Below, piece by piece: positions 1-5,473 of a stretch of DNA of 7,875 bases. Source of the DNA: OMOG01 sp041485845 (lineage in GTDB: Bacteria; Acidobacteriota; Terriglobia; Bryobacterales; Bryobacteraceae). Positions within the stretch are counted from its first letter, which is position 1. Every line of letters starts with the position of its first letter. Where the stretch lies: assembly GCA_041485845.1 (NCBI GenBank), contig JBGPKH010000428.1, forward strand, positions 1 through 7,875, written 5' to 3'. The notes beneath the pieces are model-generated. The model was not told the origin of the DNA. It saw only the letters and a program-made list of their open reading frames with translations, and did no database searches. The position numbers were made by a program, and so were the translations under genes.

Positions 1-607
1 AGGCGGGATCTTTAATTTCGTGACCAAGCGAGGGAAATGCCAAGGTGTCAACTCCAAGATCTCCTGGACGCAGGTCGAGACCGGATCGGCCATTACCTGG
101 AAGTATCCGAGCTGCCTCTTAATTGGCGACAACTCGGTCGGCGAGTTCTACTCGGTGGCCCTCACCAACAACTGGCAGCAGGCCGATACCGGCACCAAGA
201 TGATCCACATCGGGAAGAACACCACCAGCACCATCGTCTCCAAGGGCATCTCGGCGGGCCACGGGCAGAATACCTATCGCGGCGGCGTCAAGATTCTGAA
301 GTCGGCGACCGGCGCGCGCAACTACTCGCAGTGCGATTCCATGCTGCTGGGCGACCAGTGCGGCGCGCACACCTTCCCCTACCTCGAAGTCAAGAACACC
401 TCTTCGCAGGTGGAGCACGAGGCCTCCACATCGAAGATCGGCGAGGACCAGATTTTTTACTGCCGGCAGCGGGGCATTTCCTCCGAGGACGCGGTCTCTA
501 TGATCGTGCACGGTTTCTGCAAAGAGGTTTTCCGCGAGCTCCCCATGGAATTCGCAGTCGAAGCCCAAAAACTCCTCGGGGTCAGCTTAGAAGGAAGCGT
601 GGGCTAA
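1..607 (+). CDS. sufB: SufB, Fe-S cluster scaffold subunit (3' part, truncated by window edge)
   Basis: SufB is the core subunit of the cytosolic SufBCD scaffold, on which nascent Fe-S clusters are built from SufS-derived sulfur. Only the last ~201 residues are present; the first complete codon is at base 2 and the stop TAA at 605-607. The E. coli protein has 495 residues, so about 294 are missing on the left. The visible part is the C-terminal beta-helix and helical domain, with the family signatures GKNTTS, VEHEASTSKIGEDQ and the ending SLEGSVG. Counting back from the C terminus, the Cys in QCDSML (bases 332-334) sits where E. coli Cys405 lies. This is the residue that receives sulfur and, with SufD His360, forms the assembly site. 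The E-H-E of VEHEAS falls at Glu432-His433-Glu434, also implicated there. The stop abuts the sufC start with no gap. Identification is firm from these motifs and the operon. Confidence 0.97.
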   Translation, partial: GGIFNFVTKRGKCQGVNSKISWTQVETGSAITWKYPSCLLIGDNSVGEFYSVALTNNWQQADTGTKMIHIGKNTTSTIVSKGISAGHGQNTYRGGVKILKSATGARNYSQCDSMLLGDQCGAHTFPYLEVKNTSSQVEHEASTSKIGEDQIFYCRQRGISSEDAVSMIVHGFCKEVFRELPMEFAVEAQKLLGVSLEGSVG

Positions 608-1384
608 ATGTCTCTCCTCGAAATCAAAGATCTGCACGCCACTGTCGGCGAGCGTGAAATTCTGAGAGGCATCGACCTCACCGTGAACGCCGGCGAAGTG
701 CACGCCATCATGGGCCCCAACGGCTCCGGCAAAAGCACCCTCGCCCAGGTATTGGCCGGACGCGAGATCTACGCCGTCACCGCCGGCCAGGTGATCTACG
801 ACGGCAAAGACCTCCTCGAAATGGTCCCCGAAAATCGCGCGCGCGCGGGTATCTTTCTCGCCTTCCAGTATCCCGTCGAGATCCCCGGCGTCAGCAACAT
901 GTATTTTCTGAAGGCGGCGCTCAACACCATCCGCAAGAATCGCGGGCTCGAAGAGCTCGACGCCTTCGATTTCCTGAACCTGGTCAAGGAAAAAATGAAG
1001 CTCATGGAGATGGACCAGACGCTGCTGAACCGCCCCGTCAACACCGGTTTCTCGGGCGGTGAAAAGAAGCGCAACGAGATTTTCCAGATGGCCGTGCTGG
1101 AACCACGCCTCGCGATCCTCGACGAGACCGATTCCGGCCTCGACATCGACGCGCTGCGCACCGTAGCAGGGGGCGTCAACGCGCTTCGCGGCCCCGAGCG
1201 CGCCATGATCGTGGTGACCCACTACCAGCGCTTGCTGAATTACATCGTGCCCGATTTCGTGCACGTGCTGTCCGAAGGGCGCATCGTGAGGTCCGGCGGC
1301 AAGGAGCTGGCGCTGCAACTGGAAGAGAGCGGCTATGCCGCCCTGGGCATCGAAGACGAGGAGGAGCCGGTCGGCAAGGTATGA
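608..1384 (+). CDS. sufC: SufC, ABC-type ATPase of the SufBCD complex
   Basis: This is the cytosolic ATPase that binds SufB and SufD and drives the conformational change that exposes the assembly site; it is not a transporter despite its ABC fold. The 258 residues compare with 248 in E. coli. In order: Walker A GPNGSGKST at 36-44, Q-loop FQYP with Gln87, the SufC-type ABC signature FSGGEKKRNE at 148-157, Walker B LAILDE with Asp172 and the presumed catalytic Glu173, D-loop SGLD at 176-179, and H-loop VVTH with His205. The variant signature SGGEKKR and the TDSGLDIDALR stretch distinguish SufC from transporter ATPases. The ATG directly follows the sufB stop; AAGGA at 591-595 lies 12 bases upstream, a slightly long Shine-Dalgarno spacing. 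The 3' end overlaps sufD by 4 bases (ATGA). All catalytic motifs are intact. Confidence 0.98.
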   Translation: MSLLEIKDLHATVGEREILRGIDLTVNAGEVHAIMGPNGSGKSTLAQVLAGREIYAVTAGQVIYDGKDLLEMVPENRARAGIFLAFQYPVEIPGVSNMYFLKAALNTIRKNRGLEELDAFDFLNLVKEKMKLMEMDQTLLNRPVNTGFSGGEKKRNEIFQMAVLEPRLAILDETDSGLDIDALRTVAGGVNALRGPERAMIVVTHYQRLLNYIVPDFVHVLSEGRIVRSGGKELALQLEESGYAALGIEDEEEPVGKV

Positions 1385-2526
1385 CGGCCGTAGCGGAACA
1401 GATCGGTCCCTGGGTGAACGAATTCACCCGCCAGTCCCCGGCGGCGCCGTGGCTGCAGCAGTTGCGCGAGACCGCCTTTCGACGGTTTGCGGAACTGGGC
1501 TTTCCGACCACTCATGACGAGGAGTGGCGCTTCACCAACGTGGCGTCCATCGCGCGAAAAGACTTCCCCGTCGCCTTGCCGAACATCGCGGGCGCGGCTC
1601 TGGATGACGTCAAACCCCATCTCGCGAAGTACGCTGCCTTCCACCAGAACCCTTTCGTGGCTCTCAACACGGCCTTTCTGAATCGGGTCGCCGTCTTCCG
1701 GGTTCCCGCGGGCACGGTCCTCGAAGAGCCGATCGAAATTACATACGAAGCCACTCGGGAAGCCGCCGTCCACCCGCGCACCCTCATCCTCATCGGCGCC
1801 AACGCGCAGTGCACCATCGTCGAGACCTACAAGGGTCGGGGCCAGTACCTCACCAACGCGGTGACTGAAATCCTGGCCGGCGACGGCGCAGTCGTGGACC
1901 ATTACAAGGTCCAGCAGGAGAGCGCCTCGGCCTGGCACATCGCCACCTTGCAGGCCCAGTTGGGGCGCAGCACGAACTTTTCCTCGCACTCCATCTCCCT
2001 CGGCGGCGCGCTGGTCCGCAACGATGCCGGCGTGGTTCTTTCCGAGGGCGCCGAGGCCACGCTCAACGGCCTCTACATCGTCAACGGCACGCAGCACATC
2101 GACAATCACACGGTGATCGACCACGCCAAGCCGCACGGCGCCAGCCACGAGCTGTACAAGGGCATCCTCGACGGCAGCGCGCACGCCGTCTTCAACGGAC
2201 GCATCATCGTTCGCAAGGACGCGCAGAAGACCGATTCGAAACAGACCAACAAGAACTTGGTGCTGTCCGACGACGCGGTGATCGATACCAAGCCCGAATT
2301 GCAGATTCTCGCCGACGACGTGCGCTGCACCCACGGCGCCACCATCGGGCAGTTGGATGCCGAATCGTTGTTCTACCTGCGCTCGCGCGGCATCGGCAAA
2401 GCGGAAGCGCGCAGCCTGCTGACCTGGGCGTTCGCGCAGGACATCGTGGACCGTATCAAAGTGCAGTCCCTGAGGGATTCGCTCGAAGGAATCCTGTTTG
2501 AGAAATTCCATGAGCACGCTCACTAG
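1381..2526 (+). CDS. sufD: SufD, Fe-S cluster assembly scaffold subunit
   Basis: SufD is the SufB paralogue that heterodimerises with it on the SufC2 dimer and contributes to iron entry and cluster formation. At 381 residues it is shorter than E. coli SufD (423). The N-terminal helical part contains DEEWRFTNV (46-54), then comes the beta-helix core, and the C-terminal helices contain LRSRGIGKAEAR (333-344). The conserved RCTHGATIG motif puts His318 (bases 2332-2334) at the position of E. coli SufD His360, the partner of SufB Cys405 at the SufB-SufD interface; Cys316 matches the nearby cysteine of the KCSHG motif. The start ATG overlaps the sufC stop as ATGA; a purine-rich GAGGAGGAG at 1358-1366 lies 14 bases upstream. 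The end overlaps sufS. A long open frame on the opposite strand (1333-2667) is a codon-bias shadow. Confidence 0.96.
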   Translation: MTAVAEQIGPWVNEFTRQSPAAPWLQQLRETAFRRFAELGFPTTHDEEWRFTNVASIARKDFPVALPNIAGAALDDVKPHLAKYAAFHQNPFVALNTAFLNRVAVFRVPAGTVLEEPIEITYEATREAAVHPRTLILIGANAQCTIVETYKGRGQYLTNAVTEILAGDGAVVDHYKVQQESASAWHIATLQAQLGRSTNFSSHSISLGGALVRNDAGVVLSEGAEATLNGLYIVNGTQHIDNHTVIDHAKPHGASHELYKGILDGSAHAVFNGRIIVRKDAQKTDSKQTNKNLVLSDDAVIDTKPELQILADDVRCTHGATIGQLDAESLFYLRSRGIGKAEARSLLTWAFAQDIVDRIKVQSLRDSLEGILFEKFHEHAH

Positions 2527-3754
2527 TGCCGTAACGGCTTTCGACGTGGACAGGATCCGGGAGGATTTCCCGGTGCTGAAGCAGAAGATCCACGGCAAGC
2601 CGCTGGTGTATCTCGACAACGCCGCCACCTCGCAGAAGCCGCAGTCGGTCATCGACGCCATCGTCAAGTTTTACACCGTGGATTGCGCCAACATCCACCG
2701 CGGCGTCCACGAATTGAGCCAGCGCTCCACCGCCGCCTACGAGGAGACCCGCGCCAAGACCAAGCGGTTCCTCAACGCGCGCTCCAAGAGCGAGCTCATC
2801 TTCGTCCGCGGCACCACCGAAGGCATCAACCTGGTGACCTTCTCGTGGGGCCGCACGAATATCCGCGAGGGTGACGAAATCGTCATCGCCGGCCTGGAGC
2901 ATCACTCCAACATCGTCCCCTGGCAGATCCTGTGCGAAGACAAGGGCGCCAAGCTGCGAATCATCCCCATCGACGATCGCGGCGAGCTGATTCTGGAAGA
3001 GTACCAGAAGCTGCTCGGCCCCCGCACGCGCATGGTCGCCGTGGGCCACGTCTCCAATGCGCTGGGCACCATCAATCCGGTGCGCCAGATCGTCGAAATG
3101 GCGCACGGCGTGGGAGCCCTCACGCTGGTCGACGGCGCGCAGGCAGTGCCGCACATGAAGGTGGACGTGCAGGCGCTCGACGCCGATTTCTACGCCTTCT
3201 CCGGCCACAAAGTTTGCGGTCCTACGGGCATCGGCGTGCTCTACGGCAAGGCCAGGCTGCTGAACGCCATGCCGCCCTATCAGGGTGGCGGCGACATGAT
3301 CCGTACGGTCACCTTCGAGAAGACCACGTACAACGACCTCCCCTACAAGTTCGAAGCGGGAACGCCCGATATCGCCGGCGGAATCGGCCTCGGCGCCGCG
3401 CTCGACTACCTCATGCACCTGGGCATGGACAAGATCGCCGCCTACGAGCATGAGCTCCTGCTCTACGGCACAGAAGCGCTCTCGCACATACCCGGACTGC
3501 GGATGATCGGCACCGCGCGCGAGAAGGCGGCGGTGCTCTCCTTCGTGATCGAAGGCATCCACCCGCACGATATCGGAACGCTGCTCGACCGGCAGGGCAT
3601 CGCGGTGCGCACCGGACATCATTGCGCGCAACCGGTGATGGACCGTTACCAGGTGCCTGCCACCACGCGCGCGTCGCTGGCGTTCTATAACACCACGGCG
3701 GAGATTGACGCGCTGGCGGACGGTCTCAAAAAAGTAAAGGAGATTTTCTCCTGA
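2510..3754 (+). CDS. sufS: SufS, PLP-dependent type II cysteine desulfurase (SufU-partner type)
   Basis: SufS removes sulfur from L-cysteine as an enzyme persulfide, releasing alanine, and supplies all sulfur for the SUF pathway. It is a fold-type I aminotransferase-like enzyme. From the ATG it has 414 residues (E. coli 406). The motif FSGHKVCGPTG carries the PLP-binding Lys234 and RTGHHCAQP carries the catalytic Cys372; E. coli Lys226 and Cys364 shift by the same 8 residues. His353 in HPHDIG lies 19 residues before the catalytic Cys, exactly as B. subtilis His342 precedes Cys361. That His takes a zinc ligand from SufU during sulfur transfer, and E. coli SufS lacks it there. The ATG overlaps sufD by 17 bases. 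A TTG 12 bases upstream (2498) has a better-placed ribosome site, GAAGGA at 2485-2490 with 7-base spacing, and would add four residues; I prefer the ATG. The stop shares one base with sufU. Confidence 0.97.
   Translation: MSTLTSAVTAFDVDRIREDFPVLKQKIHGKPLVYLDNAATSQKPQSVIDAIVKFYTVDCANIHRGVHELSQRSTAAYEETRAKTKRFLNARSKSELIFVRGTTEGINLVTFSWGRTNIREGDEIVIAGLEHHSNIVPWQILCEDKGAKLRIIPIDDRGELILEEYQKLLGPRTRMVAVGHVSNALGTINPVRQIVEMAHGVGALTLVDGAQAVPHMKVDVQALDADFYAFSGHKVCGPTGIGVLYGKARLLNAMPPYQGGGDMIRTVTFEKTTYNDLPYKFEAGTPDIAGGIGLGAALDYLMHLGMDKIAAYEHELLLYGTEALSHIPGLRMIGTAREKAAVLSFVIEGIHPHDIGTLLDRQGIAVRTGHHCAQPVMDRYQVPATTRASLAFYNTTAEIDALADGLKKVKEIFS
3736..3744 (+). promoter_or_regulatory. Strong Shine-Dalgarno site for sufU inside the sufS 3' end
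   Basis: AAAGGAGAT lies about 10 bases before the sufU ATG at 3754. It is the clearest ribosome binding site in the operon and may allow sufU to be translated independently of, and more strongly than, its neighbours. The sequence is seen directly; the strength is inference. Confidence 0.6.
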
Positions 3755-4194
3755 TGGTACACGACCTGTATCAGGAAACCATTCTGGATCACAGCAAGCG
3801 TCCGCGAAACTGCCATCCGATGGAAGACGCCAACCGCAGGGCCGAGGGCTACAATCCTCTCTGCGGCGACAAGCTGAAGCTGTATCTCAAGATGGAGAAC
3901 GACGTCGTGAAGGACGTGAGCTTCGAAGGCTCGGGCTGCGCCATCTCGACTGCGTCGGCGTCGCTGATGACCGAGAGCCTCAAGGGCAAGAGCAAGCCCG
4001 AAGCCTTGAAGCTACTGGAGAAGTTCCACGACCTGCTCACCACCGACTCCCCGGTCACCCAGGAGCTCGGCAAGCTGGTGGTCTTCTGCGGAGTGCGCGA
4101 TTACCCCGCGCGCGTGAAGTGCGCCACCCTCGCGTGGCACACGTTGAAATCCGCCCTGAACGGCGCGGACGAGGAACCGGTGAGCACCGAATGA
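3754..4194 (+). CDS. sufU: SufU, zinc-dependent sulfurtransferase partner of SufS
   Basis: SufU accepts the persulfide from SufS and passes it to SufBCD. It is an IscU-fold protein that binds zinc rather than acting as a scaffold. The 146 residues nearly equal B. subtilis SufU (147). The N terminus LYQETILDHSKRPRN is typical of the family. Predicted zinc ligands and sulfur acceptor are Cys37 and Asp39 (NPLCGD), Cys62 (GSGCAIS) and Cys123 (RVKCATLAW), corresponding to B. subtilis Cys41, Asp43, Cys66 and Cys128. The 61-residue distance from Cys62 to Cys123, against 43 in IscU, reflects the insertion that separates SufU from IscU. The IscU LPPVK chaperone motif is absent. The start ATG shares a base with the sufS stop (TGATG); AAAGGAGAT lies upstream. 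The end overlaps sufT as ATGA. Pairing with His353 of the SufS next door supports the role. Confidence 0.96.
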   Translation: MVHDLYQETILDHSKRPRNCHPMEDANRRAEGYNPLCGDKLKLYLKMENDVVKDVSFEGSGCAISTASASLMTESLKGKSKPEALKLLEKFHDLLTTDSPVTQELGKLVVFCGVRDYPARVKCATLAWHTLKSALNGADEEPVSTE

Positions 4195-4523
4195 GTCTGA
4201 AGGACCAAGTAATCGCCGCGTTGAAGAAGGTATACGACCCCGAGATGCCGGTCAACATCTACGAGCTCGGACTGATTTACGGCGTGGATGTAGATGCCGA
4301 AGGCCAGGTCGCGCTCCGCATGACCCTCACCGCTCCCAACTGCCCCGTGGCGGGAACCCTGCCCGGCGACGCGGAGCGTGCCGTGCGGTCGGTGCCTGGT
4401 GTGACCGGAGTGAAGCTGGAACTGGTGTTCGATCCCCCGTGGACCAAGGACCGTATGTCCGAGGCCGCCAAGTTGGCGCTCGGGCTGGAAGACATCATCC
4501 CCATCGCGAGGATTCGAAGATGA
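4191..4523 (+). CDS. sufT: SufT, DUF59/MIP18-family Fe-S maturation factor
   Basis: This is a 110-residue single-domain protein of the DUF59 (MIP18, FeS_assembly_P) family, whose SUF-linked members are called SufT. In Staphylococcus SufT supports maturation of Fe-S proteins when demand is high; its exact chemistry is not settled. Visible motifs are DPEMPVNIYELGLIY (16-30), LTAPNCPVAG (46-55) with the conserved family cysteine Cys51, and DPPWTKDRMSEAA (81-93). The start ATG overlaps the sufU stop as ATGA, and the length matches a minimal domain with no extra region. An upstream in-frame ATG at 4119 would lie deep in sufU and add non-conserved residues, so I reject it. The stop overlaps the regulator gene as ATGA. 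A PaaD-type phenylacetate role is unlikely given the operon. Confidence 0.93.
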   Translation: MSLKDQVIAALKKVYDPEMPVNIYELGLIYGVDVDAEGQVALRMTLTAPNCPVAGTLPGDAERAVRSVPGVTGVKLELVFDPPWTKDRMSEAAKLALGLEDIIPIARIRR

Positions 4524-4999
4524 AGCTCAGCGCGAACGAAGAATACGGTCTGCGATGCATGGTCCGTCTGGCCTATGCGGGACTGGGAGGGCCGGGCCTC
4601 ACCATTCCCGAAATCAGCCATGCCGAGGGTGTGTCGCCGGCGTACGCAGCCAAGATCCTGCGCGTTCTGCGCAAGCGTGGATTCGTGAAGGCGGCCCGCG
4701 GCAAGGAAGGCGGCTACACCCTCGCGCGCCCGGCCGAATCGATCGTGATCGGAGACGTGATGGAATCGCTCGGCGGCCGTCTCTTCGAGAGTGATTTCTG
4801 CGACAGCCACGCCGGCCAGGTGGCCATCTGCACGCGTTCCGTGGATTGCTCCGTACGCTCCCTGTGGCGCGCCGTGCAAGTCGCCGTGGACCAGGTCCTC
4901 AGCAAGGCGACCCTGCGCGATCTCTTGCAGAACGAAGAAGAGATGAACACCTGGGTCCGGACCATTCCCGGCCCCAACGGGATTCGCGTCCTGCAGTAG
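4520..4999 (+). CDS. Rrf2/IscR-family transcriptional regulator, probably Fe-S sensing
   Basis: This is a 159-residue Rrf2 protein with the typical start MKLSANEEYGLRCMV, a helix-turn-helix at about 28-50, and the wing RGKEGGYTLAR (60-70). Three cysteines at 94, 104 and 110 (C-x9-C-x5-C) followed by LW occupy the cluster-binding loop; E. coli IscR has C92-x5-C98-x5-C104. IscR His107, the fourth ligand, aligns with Arg113 here, so another ligand is needed if a cluster is bound; His97 or Glu7/Glu8 are candidates. IscR Glu43, which governs DNA-site selectivity, aligns with Ala44. As the last gene of the SUF operon (ATG overlapping the sufT stop as ATGA, GAGGA at 4508-4512 with 7-base spacing) it probably autoregulates the operon, but the promoter is outside the window. 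It is not a full orthologue of IscR, NsrR or CymR that I can name, so I give no symbol. The family is certain; the sensing role is inferred. Confidence 0.93.
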   Translation: MKLSANEEYGLRCMVRLAYAGLGGPGLTIPEISHAEGVSPAYAAKILRVLRKRGFVKAARGKEGGYTLARPAESIVIGDVMESLGGRLFESDFCDSHAGQVAICTRSVDCSVRSLWRAVQVAVDQVLSKATLRDLLQNEEEMNTWVRTIPGPNGIRVLQ

Positions 5000-5099
5000 G
5001 ACAGACGATCGGTTTTTGTCGTCTGTCACCCGCCGGGCTCTTAGCCCGGCTAACACAGGCATGAATGCCTGTGTTTAGGCTAGATGCTAGAGTCTGTCC
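4999..5099. repeat. Cluster of three hairpins bounded by an inverted 8-mer (REP-like element and/or terminator)
   Basis: GGACAGAC at 4999-5006 is matched by its inverse GTCTGTCC at 5092-5099. Between them lie three perfect stem-loops in a row: 9-bp stem at 5000-5008/5019-5027, 8-bp stem at 5032-5039/5043-5050 (loop CTT), and 11-bp palindrome at 5052-5062/5065-5075. Together they cover most of the 101 bases and start at the last base of the regulator's stop codon. Dense palindromes after an operon, between convergent genes, suggest a dispersed REP-like or miniature element that also ends transcription. The repeats are seen directly; that the element is dispersed in the genome is inference and cannot be judged from one copy. 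Confidence 0.65.
5000..5050 (+). terminator. Candidate terminator of the suf operon
   Basis: The 9-bp hairpin GACAGACGA/TCGTCTGTC (5000-5027, 10-base loop containing five T's) immediately follows the regulator's stop. It is followed after four bases by a second, GC-rich hairpin GCCGGGCT/AGCCCGGC (5032-5050). No proper T-run follows either stem, so this is not a textbook intrinsic terminator. Position and stem strength are the only support. Confidence 0.45.
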
Positions 5100-5473
5100 C
5101 GTTTACCGGAATTCTGAGCAGACAAAAACTGTATTTGTTTCCCGCCTTTTCCCGCCCCGAAATAGGCGCGAATACCGCGAGTACAGCCAAAGGGCACTGG
5201 GGTGTGAATAGCCGGGAGAGACAGTTCGGCAAACTGTAACTCAGCGGGAGTTGGCGACCTATAGGCGACCATAATAACGAGAAGTGATGAAGTAGCTTGG
5301 TCTCAGAACCGGACGGCCCTTGCAGGGTGGAGTCGCTGGTACATGGGTAGTGGAATGTAATTGGATTTCGACGGGCCGTGGAGACGAAAATCTAGGTCGT
5401 GTCAGCGAGGCGCCTATGATCCTGCCCCGGGGTCCCCTCCGGGAGCGGCTTTCAACCGGCCGGTACCTTCAGC
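5100..5473. other. Spacer between convergent genes, no recognisable gene
   Basis: This stretch is more AT-rich than its surroundings and I recognise no protein in any frame; the longest open frame (minus strand, 5087-5272, 61 codons) has no familiar motif. Small structures are present: stem ACAGTT/AACTGT at 5221-5237, directly followed by AACTC/GAGTT at 5238-5252, then the direct repeat GGCGACC at 5253-5259 and 5264-5270. Near the end of the Ig-protein gene are the palindrome ACCGGCCGGT (5455-5464) and a weak GC stem CCCGG/CCGGG (5426-5443), which could help end minus-strand transcription. Whether any RNA is made from here is unknown. Confidence 0.5.

Noticed and set aside
37..657. 206-codon plus-strand frame overlapping sufB and sufC
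   Set aside because: It is out of frame with conserved sufB, Arg-rich and without motifs, so it is a shadow frame.
1333..2667. 444-codon minus-strand open frame opposite sufD
   Set aside because: It is antisense to a well-conserved sufD, is low in recognisable motifs, and arises from high GC at third codon positions.
2456..3631. 391-codon minus-strand open frame opposite sufS
   Set aside because: It is a codon-bias shadow of sufS; its His/Asp/Val-rich sequence has no family resemblance.
5087..5272. 61-codon minus-strand open frame in the spacer
   Set aside because: It has no recognisable motif and no clear ribosome site, and it runs through the hairpin-flanked region; length is within chance for this composition.
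5361..5400. tmRNA-like 5' motif (GGATTTCGACGGG)
   Set aside because: It resembles the conserved GGNTTCGACGGG of tmRNA but has an extra T, no acceptor stem, no tag reading frame, and no T-loop/CCA end within the ~110 bases before the minus-strand gene.
5425..5443. Intrinsic terminator for the minus-strand Ig gene
   Set aside because: The CCCGG/CCGGG stem is only 5 bp with an 8-base loop and lacks a T-run on the minus strand; too weak to call.
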